From the NCBI GenBank assembly GCA_024409145.1, contig JAKSUF010000122.1:1-5343 (forward strand): DNA of 5,343 nt. The letters are read 5' to 3'. Under the pieces are notes generated by a model that did not search any database, was not told the origin of the DNA, and saw only the letters and a list, made by a program, of their open reading frames with translations. Made by a program: the position numbers and the translations under genes. Below are positions 1 to 5,263 of the stretch, piece by piece. How positions within the stretch are numbered: position 1 is the first letter of the stretch; every line of letters begins with the position of its first letter. This DNA comes from an archaeon. GTDB lineage: Archaea > Methanobacteriota > Methanobacteria > Methanobacteriales > Methanobacteriaceae.

Positions 1-23
1 TTTTTTTATTTTTAATTATTTTA

Positions 24-839
24 TTAAATGTTTTCAACTAAATTTTTATTTAGTGTTTCTTTTTCTTTTTCTTCGTTAACATTATTAACTAATTCTTTTT
101 TATTATCTTCTTTAGCTAGTTTATCCCAGTTGAGCCATCCGTATACACAATTGATTGTCCAGAATACATATTGTGCTACCATAATCCAGTTACCAAGTGC
201 TATAAACATTACTGTACTTACGATATCTTCAAATACCCAGAAGATCCATTGTTCTCTATATCCAAGACACATTAAAATTTGTCCGATAAGAGGAGCAACA
301 GTAGTTAAGCTATCAAGGAATGGTTTTGGATCTGGTACAGGGAAGATAGCTGGCATTAAGATATGTACATATTCAAGGAAGTATGTCATACCGAATGTAC
401 CAATGATTAGTGCACCAAAGTATGCAATGTAATGTACTAATTTAAATTTCTTTGCTTTAACAATTGTTTCATCTTTCTTTTTATTTTGTTTATATAATTT
501 AATCCATACAATATTTCCCCATATCATAGTTGCGATATAGAAAATGTTTTCAAGTAATTCACCCCATAAAGCACAAGGGATAGCTACACCAAATACATAA
601 GTGAATAATTGAATATAACCAAATATGTAAAAACTAATTTTACCTTGAGCACAAAGTACAACAGAGATAACACCTGTAATACCACTTATTGCTGTTACTA
701 ATAAATATTCATCACCAGCTTTGTATGCTGCGATAATTCCTAGAACTTGTAAGAATAAACCGAATGCTAAGAAGATATAGTCAAACATTGTTCTTCCATT
801 AACAAATTCTTTCTTTAAGATTTCTTTCATCTTTTCCAT
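24..839 (-). CDS. pnuC: Nicotinamide riboside transporter PnuC
   Basis: Predicted inner-membrane carrier that brings in nicotinamide riboside for NAD salvage; in this family uptake is by facilitated diffusion and the substrate is trapped by phosphorylation inside the cell. The 271-residue product has about seven hydrophobic segments (roughly residues 17-37, 43-63, 68-90, 95-115, 134-154, 180-194 and 198-236, the last long enough for two). It carries PnuC-like aromatic signatures: WGNIVW at 107-112, REQWIFWVFED at 195-205 and YGWLNW at 233-238. A charged, cytoplasmic-looking tail follows from about 240. The ATG at 839 was chosen over the in-frame ATG at 869 because AAGGAGG (849-855) lies nine bases upstream of it; this is also close to the usual family length. 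The first 41 bases overlap the end of nadR in another frame, so the two genes are almost certainly co-transcribed and perhaps translationally coupled. Family assignment is confident; substrate specificity is inferred from the nadR partner. Confidence 0.93.
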   Translation of the reverse strand: MEKMKEILKKEFVNGRTMFDYIFLAFGLFLQVLGIIAAYKAGDEYLLVTAISGITGVISVVLCAQGKISFYIFGYIQLFTYVFGVAIPCALWGELLENIFYIATMIWGNIVWIKLYKQNKKKDETIVKAKKFKLVHYIAYFGALIIGTFGMTYFLEYVHILMPAIFPVPDPKPFLDSLTTVAPLIGQILMCLGYREQWIFWVFEDIVSTVMFIALGNWIMVAQYVFWTINCVYGWLNWDKLAKEDNKKELVNNVNEEKEKETLNKNLVENI

Positions 840-2010
840 TTTTAATTTCCTCCTTATAATTTTTTTCATTTTCTTTTTGATCTTTTTCTTTTAATAAATC
901 ATTTATATATTCTTTAACTCTGTTAAAGTTTTCAAGATATGTTCCATCAAGTACTTCATAAGTATAACCAAACATATCATAGAATGCTTTTAAGTCTTTA
1001 AACATTTTGCAACGAATAAAGTAATCACTATCACCAAGATATCTGATGCCATCATCAACAAGTGGTTTTTCTTTAGGTGCTAGTAAAAATATTTTTTCCC
1101 ATTTATCTCTTTTTGCATATTCTTTTGAAATATCAAGTAAGACTTTAAAGTCATCATTAGTTAAAACAAAATCTTTATTTTCTGCATAACGTTTTGCATA
1201 CATTAGAGTAGTACAAAAGTCAGTATCTGAAATGAAAATTCCATTGTTATCTTTACCTTCTTTTATATCTTTATTTATCTTATGTTGTTCATAAGTAAAA
1301 TATATGAAGTCTTCAAGAGTAAATAAGTCATCAGTTTTAGTAAGTGATATATCTCTTCCTTTTTCATTAGAATAAGGTAATGTAAAATACTTACCAAGAT
1401 CTTCAATAAGAGTAGTTTTACCTTCACTAGCAGTACCACTAATTAAGATGTTTTTAGTAAGTTCTGGTCTAAAAGGAAGCATTATATCATTCCAGTATTT
1501 AAGTGGATTATTTCTTATCATTGTTCCTGATATTTTATTAAGTTCTCTATCTTTATATTTAACTTTAATCTTAAATGGATAAATATTTTTTTCTTCGTTT
1601 AATTTATCAAGATTTAATAAATCATCATTGTATTCTTTTTCTCCAACATAAAATGTAAGAGTAGTATCTTTATTTGTTGATTCATTATTATCTAATGGAA
1701 TAAAATTATATTTTTCTTTAATTTGTCTTATTACTTCATTAAGCCATGTGATATAATTTTCTTTTTTATTATCTAAGATATTTAATTTTTTATCATCTAT
1801 CATTAGAACTTTAATGATGTCATCTTCTAAAAAGTTTTTAACCTTGTAGTATTTCTCTGTTAAGGATCCGAAAGTATTAGTCCTTTTGTCATCATCATGA
1901 CCACAACATACAACAATCATGTAGTCGTTTTCTTTTTTACCTTCCAAGATAAGATCCATATGACCTTTATGAAGGGGAGCATAACCACCAAATGTAATAC
2001 CAAGTTTCAT
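799..2010 (-). CDS. nadR: NadR-type NMN adenylyltransferase / nicotinamide riboside kinase
   Basis: Bifunctional cytoplasmic enzyme of NAD salvage: the C-terminal kinase phosphorylates nicotinamide riboside to NMN and the N-terminal domain transfers AMP from ATP to give NAD. The 403-residue product opens with a nucleotidyltransferase domain (about 1-180) showing GGYAPLHKGH at 8-17, with the HxGH signature at 14-17, and ISGTMIR at 160-166 as the second nucleotide-binding motif. The kinase domain follows (about 187-375): P-loop GTASEGKTT at 192-200, SDTDFCTTLMYAKRY at 261-275 and VDDGIRYLGD at 318-327, all matching NadR kinases. A highly charged tail (about 376-403) is encoded partly by the overlap with pnuC. 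The ATG is preceded by AAAGGAGG (2019-2026). Unlike enterobacterial NadR, no helix-turn-helix precedes the first domain, so this protein is an enzyme rather than the operon's repressor. Family and dual activity are well supported by motifs. Confidence 0.93.
   Translation of the reverse strand: MKLGITFGGYAPLHKGHMDLILEGKKENDYMIVVCCGHDDDKRTNTFGSLTEKYYKVKNFLEDDIIKVLMIDDKKLNILDNKKENYITWLNEVIRQIKEKYNFIPLDNNESTNKDTTLTFYVGEKEYNDDLLNLDKLNEEKNIYPFKIKVKYKDRELNKISGTMIRNNPLKYWNDIMLPFRPELTKNILISGTASEGKTTLIEDLGKYFTLPYSNEKGRDISLTKTDDLFTLEDFIYFTYEQHKINKDIKEGKDNNGIFISDTDFCTTLMYAKRYAENKDFVLTNDDFKVLLDISKEYAKRDKWEKIFLLAPKEKPLVDDGIRYLGDSDYFIRCKMFKDLKAFYDMFGYTYEVLDGTYLENFNRVKEYINDLLKEKDQKENEKNYKEEIKNGKDERNLKERIC
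849..855 (-). promoter_or_regulatory. Ribosome-binding site of pnuC, inside nadR
   Basis: On the minus strand this reads AAGGAGG, followed by nine bases and the ATG at 839. It lies inside the nadR coding sequence and decides the pnuC start: the longer in-frame ATG at 869 lies upstream of this site and would make it coding. Ribosomes finishing nadR pass over it, which fits coupled translation. Confidence 0.85.
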
Positions 2011-2046
2011 ATTTAGTACCTCCTTTATTAAGTATTTGATGTAATA

Positions 2047-2085
2047 ATTATTATGTTATTATCATTTTGTTAATAACATAATAAT
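2047..2085. repeat. Perfect 15-bp inverted repeat over the nadR promoter (candidate operator)
   Basis: The arm ATTATTATGTTATTA (2047-2061) is repeated exactly in inverted form at 2071-2085, with a nine-base spacer. The arms stop matching cleanly on both sides. The right arm overlaps the -10 box of the nadR promoter and the spacer holds the predicted start site, the usual position for a repressor site. Because transcription would begin near the inner edge of the right arm, the RNA would contain only one arm, so this is more likely a DNA operator than an RNA hairpin. The regulator is not encoded by an obvious gene here; it could be an NAD- or niacin-responsive repressor encoded elsewhere, but I do not recognise the sequence as a known site. 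Confidence 0.65.
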
Positions 2086-2106
2086 ACAAACAACATAAAA
2101 TGTCAA
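2078..2106 (-). promoter_or_regulatory. Promoter of the nadR-pnuC operon
   Basis: Read on the minus strand there is a perfect -35 box TTGACA (2101-2106), a 17-base spacer and a -10 box TATTAT (2078-2083), one base from consensus. Transcription would start near 2071, leaving a leader of about 60 bases before the nadR ATG. The stretch just upstream of the -35 box (about 2107-2140) is nearly all A and T in runs and could act as an UP element. The right arm of the 15-bp inverted repeat covers the -10 box, so the promoter looks strong but repressible. Confidence 0.75.
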
Positions 2107-2143
2107 CAGATTATATTAAAAATTTTAAATTTTTTTCAAAATG

Positions 2144-2242
2144 CCCTTATAGTATGCAATTTACCCTTAAAAAATGCATATTTTTAGGGGAATATACCCT
2201 TATATGTTGATTTTGCCCTTAAAAAGTGGTAAAATATAAGGG
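2144..2242. repeat. Array of six CCCTTA-based 14-mers (candidate operators) upstream of fic
   Basis: Four direct copies start at 2144, 2164, 2197 and 2216: CCCTTATAGTATGC, CCCTTAAAAAATGC, CCCTTATATGTTGA and CCCTTAAAAAGTGG. They share CCCTTA, an A at position 8 and TG at positions 12-13. Two inverted copies lie at 2176-2189 (one core mismatch, conserved TGC end) and 2229-2242 (exact CCCTTA core, less conserved end). The copies at 2164-2177 and 2176-2189 meet in a shared GC and form a 26-bp near-palindrome with 11 of 13 base pairs matching. Starts of neighbouring direct copies are 20, 33 and 19 bases apart, about two or three helical turns. The cluster covers the fic promoter, so it probably binds a regulator; the Fic protein's own C-terminal winged-helix-like region is a candidate, but that is inference. 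Confidence 0.65.
2207..2235 (+). promoter_or_regulatory. Promoter of the fic operon
   Basis: A -35 box TTGATT (2207-2212), a 17-base spacer and a -10 box TAAAAT (2230-2235) preceded by TGG, an extended -10 element. Transcription would start near 2242, leaving a leader of about 86 bases. One CCCTTA 14-mer (2216-2229) fills most of the spacer and its final TGG is the extended -10 element itself; the inverted copy (2229-2242) covers the -10 box and start site. A protein bound there would directly compete with RNA polymerase. Confidence 0.65.
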
Positions 2243-2280
2243 AAAACATGATATTTTGATTAAATATGATATTTGAATAA

Positions 2281-2301
2281 AACATATAACATATAACATA
2301 T
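2281..2301 (+). repeat. Three tandem copies of a 7-base unit in the fic leader
   Basis: AACATAT is repeated three times without interruption (2281-2287, 2288-2294, 2295-2301), followed by a degenerate fourth copy, AACTATA. It lies in the predicted untranslated leader, ending about 12 bases before the ribosome-binding site. It could be a slippage-prone microsatellite altering leader length, or simply low-complexity sequence. Confidence 0.7.
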
Positions 2302-2327
2302 AACTATACTAATAAGGAGGTGACTAA

Positions 2328-3374
2328 ATGAGAGAATTTGATTATAGTAAGATTAAAGAAGAAAAATATGATCAAGAAATACTTGGGTATATTAAAGAAA
2401 TATATAAAGCTGTAGGAAAACAAGAACTATATGTTAAGAACAAACCATTAGAGCTTGAGAAATTAGTGGAGATAGCAAAAATTCAAAGTACAGAAAGTTC
2501 TAATGCTATTGAAGGAATATATACTGCAAATAGTAGAATAAGAATGTTAATGAACGAAAAAACAACTCCAAGAAATAGAGATGAAAAAGAAATAGCTGGA
2601 TATAGAGATGCATTAAATCTTATTCATCAAAATTATGATTATATAAATATTACACCAAATTATATTATGCAATTACATCAAACAATGTATAATCATATTC
2701 CAAATCCGATGGCGGGTAAAATTAAAAATGTACAAAATTATATAAGTATGAAATATAGAAATGGAAAAGAGGAAATTATATTTACTCCATTAAGTCCGGT
2801 AGAAACTAAAATTGCATTAACAAATATATGTGATGAATTTAATAAAGTTGTATCAAGTTATGATGTAGAACCACTCATATTGATACCAACATTCATTCAT
2901 GATTTTTTATGCATACATCCATTTAATGATGGTAATGGAAGAATGTCTAGATTATTAACAACATTACTATTATATAGATCAAATATATATGTAGGAAAAT
3001 ATATATCATTAGAAAATAAAATTGCATTAAGTAAAGATTTATATTATTCATCATTAAGAAAGTCACAAGAGGGATGGCATGAAGGTACAGAAGATAAGAC
3101 ACCATTTATAAAATATATTTTAAGTACAATTCTTGAAGCATGTAAAGATTTAGATACAAGATATGACATAACAATAAATTGTGATACATCAATAGATAAC
3201 GTTAGAAATGCAATATTATCTATAGTAGGAAAATTTACTAAACAAGATATAATAGATTTATGTCCATATTTAGGATTAAGTACTATAGAATTATCATTAA
3301 GAAAATTAGTATTAAGTAATGAAATTAAAAAAGAAGGTGTAGGAAAAAATACATTCTATTATAGAACAAAATAA
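2328..3374 (+). CDS. fic: Class II Fic protein with C-terminal winged-helix-like region
   Basis: Predicted Fic-domain enzyme, a family that usually transfers AMP from ATP to a hydroxyl side chain of a target protein. The 348-residue product carries the complete active-site motif HPFNDGNGRMSR at 197-208: catalytic His197, Asp201 for the metal ion, and the Gly/Asn/Arg anion hole with Arg205 and Arg208. Near the N-terminus SNAIEG at 58-63 matches the (S/T)xxxE(G/N) inhibitory motif, whose Glu62 would block productive ATP binding; this makes it a class II, self-inhibited Fic like the Shewanella protein SoFic. Residues about 289-346 look like a winged helix-turn-helix. The start follows a near-perfect AAGGAGGTGA (2314-2323). 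The mazG-like gene begins 12 bases after its stop, so they form an operon. The target protein cannot be read from the sequence. No Phd- or antitoxin-like gene lies beside it, so a Doc-type toxin is unlikely. Confidence 0.92.
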   Translation: MREFDYSKIKEEKYDQEILGYIKEIYKAVGKQELYVKNKPLELEKLVEIAKIQSTESSNAIEGIYTANSRIRMLMNEKTTPRNRDEKEIAGYRDALNLIHQNYDYINITPNYIMQLHQTMYNHIPNPMAGKIKNVQNYISMKYRNGKEEIIFTPLSPVETKIALTNICDEFNKVVSSYDVEPLILIPTFIHDFLCIHPFNDGNGRMSRLLTTLLLYRSNIYVGKYISLENKIALSKDLYYSSLRKSQEGWHEGTEDKTPFIKYILSTILEACKDLDTRYDITINCDTSIDNVRNAILSIVGKFTKQDIIDLCPYLGLSTIELSLRKLVLSNEIKKEGVGKNTFYYRTK

Positions 3375-3386
3375 AGGAGAAGAAGC

Positions 3387-3701
3387 ATGGAAGAATTAAT
3401 GAAAAAAATAGATGAATTTAGTAAAGAAAGAGATTGGGATCAATTTCATACAGAAGAAAATATAGCAAAGAGTATAGCAATAGAAGCAGGAGAATTACTT
3501 GAACATTTTCAATGGGATAATACATATGATAAAGAAGAACTATGTGAAGAACTTGCTGATGTATTTAATTATTGTTTTCAACTTGCAATAAAATTAAATG
3601 TAGATCCAAAAGAAATAATATTAAAAAAGATGGAAAAGAATGCATTAAAATATCCTGTTGAAAAAGCAAAAGGTGTAAGTACAAAATATGATAAATTATA
3701 A
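3387..3701 (+). CDS. MazG-like nucleotide pyrophosphohydrolase
   Basis: Small all-alpha NTP pyrophosphatase of the MazG/dCTPase (RS21-C6-like) group, which hydrolyses (d)NTPs to monophosphate and pyrophosphate and is thought to clean up nucleotide pools. At 104 residues it has the single-domain length of this group. The metal-binding pattern is visible as EAGE at 33-36, then ELAD at 55-58 (ExxE with ExxD 18 residues later), together with EHFQW at 39-43 and KYPVEKAKG at 88-96, both typical of the family. AAAGGAGA (3373-3380) overlaps the fic stop codon and places the ATG at 3387. Its position directly behind fic, with no promoter between, implies co-expression; both enzymes act on nucleotides, but a shared pathway is inference. 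The exact substrate cannot be told from the sequence. Confidence 0.9.
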   Translation: MEELMKKIDEFSKERDWDQFHTEENIAKSIAIEAGELLEHFQWDNTYDKEELCEELADVFNYCFQLAIKLNVDPKEIILKKMEKNALKYPVEKAKGVSTKYDKL

Positions 3702-3705
3702 ACAT

Positions 3706-3740
3706 AAAAAATAAAGATCGCTTAGCGATCTTTATTTTTT
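3706..3740. terminator. Bidirectional intrinsic terminator between convergent genes
   Basis: A perfect 16-bp stem (3706-3721 with 3725-3740) closes a three-base loop, TTA (3722-3724). The core is GATCGC/GCGATC and the outer part is A/T, giving T runs on both strands, as expected for a terminator that works in both directions. It ends the fic-mazG operon on the plus strand and the vWA gene on the minus strand. The loop is the vWA stop codon and one arm encodes the protein's last residues. Confidence 0.88.
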
Positions 3741-4492
3741 TCTAAATAATCTTCTAAATTTTCTTTCCATGATGCATCTAATTTTTTAAAATTCTTAGCA
3801 CATAGCATTTCTGTACAACAATCTAATGCTTCATATAGAATTTTTGTTCCTTTAGAATCTTTTTTATAGTTAGCAGTATTAGATGCTTTAATACCAATAC
3901 TTGACGCTTCATAATATGAATCGATATTTGCACCTATATACATGAACTCCCAATCATTATGTTTAGTAATTAAATTTTTTACTTTATCTTTATCGTATTC
4001 TATAGAAGCATTTTCTAAACCATCAGTGTTAATAATAAATAAAACTTTTTTAGGTTTTTTAGTATCAAGATAACTAATAGTTTTACCAATAGCATCATAT
4101 AGTGCAGTACATCCTCTTGTATAATATGTATCACTATTTAATTCATTTACTTTAGAAATATCTATTCTATCAGTAAGAAGTTCATACTTATCATCAAATA
4201 ATACAGTAGTTAATTTAACATTATTATTTTTTTGTTTACTTAAATATGTATTGTATCCATTGATAGTATCAGAAACAATATTACTCATTGAACCAGATCT
4301 ATCTAATATGTATACAACATCTAATGTTTCAGTTTTACTAACTTTTTTATTTGTTTTTTTAGTTTCTTTTTTAGGTTTTTCAATAAGTATAGTATCAAGT
4401 TCATCTTTACCCTTAATGTCATATTCATCATCGATAAGTTTTTTTAATTCTTCTTTCTTTAATTCTTCTTTTTTAAATTCTTTTTTGCTCAT
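3722..4492 (-). CDS. von Willebrand factor A (vWA) domain protein
   Basis: Cytoplasmic-looking vWA protein of 256 residues with no signal peptide or membrane segment. The fold coordinates a divalent metal at a MIDAS site that binds partner proteins. All three MIDAS elements are present: DRSGS at 64-68 (Asp64, Ser66, Ser68), Thr129 in RGCTALYDAIG, and Asp157 in NTDGLENAS. The domain covers about 57-225. It matches the family typified by an 'ILDRSGSMS...DTI.G.N' opening and 'WEF.YIGANID' near the end (181-191 here). The N-terminus is a charged linker with repeated KKEEL units (about 8-18) and a Lys/Thr-rich stretch (39-53). The ATG follows AGAGGAAA at about 4498-4505. The gene is divergent from the helix-turn-helix gene at 4619 and convergent with fic-mazG. 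I know no established function for this subfamily; a scaffold or chaperone-like role is possible. Confidence 0.88.
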   Translation of the reverse strand: MSKKEFKKEELKKEELKKLIDDEYDIKGKDELDTILIEKPKKETKKTNKKVSKTETLDVVYILDRSGSMSNIVSDTINGYNTYLSKQKNNNVKLTTVLFDDKYELLTDRIDISKVNELNSDTYYTRGCTALYDAIGKTISYLDTKKPKKVLFIINTDGLENASIEYDKDKVKNLITKHNDWEFMYIGANIDSYYEASSIGIKASNTANYKKDSKGTKILYEALDCCTEMLCAKNFKKLDASWKENLEDYLEKNKDR

Positions 4493-4510
4493 AATTATTT
4501 CCTCTTTTCT

Positions 4511-4530
4511 TTTAATAAATTATTATTAAA
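4511..4530. repeat. 8-bp inverted repeat in the divergent vWA/HTH intergenic region
   Basis: TTTAATAA (4511-4518) and TTATTAAA (4523-4530) are perfect inverted arms around a four-base ATTA spacer, a few bases upstream of the vWA ribosome-binding site. The composition is pure A/T, so chance is a real possibility; it could be a binding site for the neighbouring HTH protein. I could not pick out a convincing vWA promoter on the minus strand here. Confidence 0.35.
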
Positions 4531-4536
4531 CAATTA

Positions 4537-4566
4537 CTAGTTATCTAGCTTTTGTTTTGATATAAT
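4537..4566 (+). promoter_or_regulatory. Extended -10 promoter of the HTH gene, with CTAG dyad at -35
   Basis: A consensus TATAAT (4561-4566) is preceded by TGA, giving an extended -10 element. The -35 region (about 4538-4543, TAGTTA) is weak, as is common with extended -10 promoters. That region lies within an imperfect dyad, CTAGTTATCTAG (4537-4548, 10 of 12 positions symmetric), a plausible operator for an activator or repressor. Transcription would start near 4573. Confidence 0.6.
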
Positions 4567-4582
4567 AAGTATAGATTATTTT

Positions 4583-4618
4583 GAGGCCTTAATGGTCTCT
4601 TTGAAAGGGACATTTTTT
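4583..4618 (+). promoter_or_regulatory. Leader with two mutually exclusive hairpins (candidate attenuator)
   Basis: Hairpin A pairs GAGGCC (4583-4588) with GGTCTC (4594-4599), one G-U pair, loop TTAAT. Hairpin B pairs 4595-4601 (GTCTCTT) with 4605-4611 (AAGGGAC), one G-U pair, loop TGA, then A and six T residues (4613-4618) directly before the ATG at 4619. GTCTC takes part in both, so only one can form. B resembles a short intrinsic terminator and also hides the likely ribosome-binding site AAAGGGA (4604-4610); A would act as the antiterminator. Stems are short and no known riboswitch was recognised. Confidence 0.45.
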
Positions 4619-5263
4619 ATGAATGAATTACTAAGAAAATATATTGAAGAAAATAAAGACTTTGATACTATAATTATTTCTAAAGAAGAAACATTATATA
4701 TGGATATGAAATTTGGATGTCCTATAGAAAGTTCTCCTAAAGAAATAAGTAGTAGTAATAAGAATAAAACAAATAAAACAAATAAAAATAAAAATACAAA
4801 AAATAAAGTTAAAGCAATAAGAGATATATGTAATCTTACAGAAGATACAGCATGTTTAGAAATTGAAGAAACATATGTTAAAGGAATGAATCTTGATGAT
4901 TACATAAATAATCATTTAGAAGAACATAATAATTTTCAAAAAACATTATTTAGTATGATAGATGAAAGAGGATTAACAGATAGCGAAGTATATAATAAAG
5001 TAAATATAAGTAGAAAATTATTTAGTAAGATAAGAACAGATAATGAATATCATCCAAGTCGTGAGACAGTAATATTACTTGGATTATCATTAGAACTATC
5101 TCTTGATGATATGTTAAAGTTACTTGATAGTGCATCTTATTCATTAGCTAAAAATAATGCATTTGATTTAATAATTAGATTTAGTTGTCATTCACATATT
5201 TATGATTTAGATTCTGTTAATGAAATGCTAGATGAATATAGTTGCAAGTTATTAAATTGTTAA
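4619..5263 (+). CDS. Unknown protein with XRE-like C-terminal helix-turn-helix region
   Basis: A 214-residue protein of unknown function. Residues 1-40 form a small N-terminal segment, 45-65 a Lys/Asn/Thr-rich low-complexity linker, and about 103-212 a conserved-looking C-terminal region. In that region DSEVYNKVNISRKLFSKIR (121-139) reads as a helix-turn-helix with the second helix near 130-139, followed by SRETVILLGLSLELSLDDMLKLL (147-169), as in XRE-type folds. I recall this C-terminal domain ('TDxEVY...DRKLFSKIR...ALEL..DE...LL..AGY.LS') from Firmicute proteins near vWA genes or fused to macro (ADP-ribose-binding) domains; that is memory, not a search. Start: the ATG at 4619 has AAAGGGA eight bases upstream; the in-frame ATG at 4592 (nine residues longer) has only GAGG and falls in the hairpin loop. 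The divergent vWA gene suggests a functional pair. DNA binding is inferred. Confidence 0.75.
   Translation: MNELLRKYIEENKDFDTIIISKEETLYMDMKFGCPIESSPKEISSSNKNKTNKTNKNKNTKNKVKAIRDICNLTEDTACLEIEETYVKGMNLDDYINNHLEEHNNFQKTLFSMIDERGLTDSEVYNKVNISRKLFSKIRTDNEYHPSRETVILLGLSLELSLDDMLKLLDSASYSLAKNNAFDLIIRFSCHSHIYDLDSVNEMLDEYSCKLLNC

Noticed and set aside
28..432. Plus-strand open frame opposite pnuC
   Set aside because: It is antisense to a confident membrane-protein gene, has no ribosome-binding site, and its Ser/Thr/Leu-rich product is what the complement of such a gene gives.
840..869. Longer pnuC start at 869
   Set aside because: It would add ten basic residues and place the strong AAGGAGG site inside the coding region; that site is correctly spaced for the ATG at 839.
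2011..2071. NAD-sensing riboswitch (pnuC motif) in the nadR-pnuC leader
   Set aside because: The leader is short and almost without G or C except for the ribosome-binding site, so it cannot form the needed stems; the inverted repeat is only half inside the transcript.
2144..2242. CRISPR array
   Set aside because: Units are only 14 bases, degenerate, in both orientations, and lie on a promoter; there are no unique spacers of regular length and no cas genes.
2328..3701. Classic toxin-antitoxin pair (Doc/Phd or MazEF)
   Set aside because: The Fic protein is the long class II form carrying its own inhibitory helix, and the second gene is a MazG-type hydrolase, unrelated to MazE or MazF.
4251..4529. 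Plus-strand open frame opposite the start of the vWA gene
   Set aside because: It is the mirror of the Lys/Glu-rich vWA N-terminus, giving a Ser/Leu/Phe-rich translation with no family likeness or ribosome-binding site.
4592..4618. Longer start at 4592 for the HTH gene
   Set aside because: Only a short GAGG lies upstream, inside a predicted stem, and the nine extra residues coincide with the leader hairpins. It could still be a minor start, so it is not ruled out.
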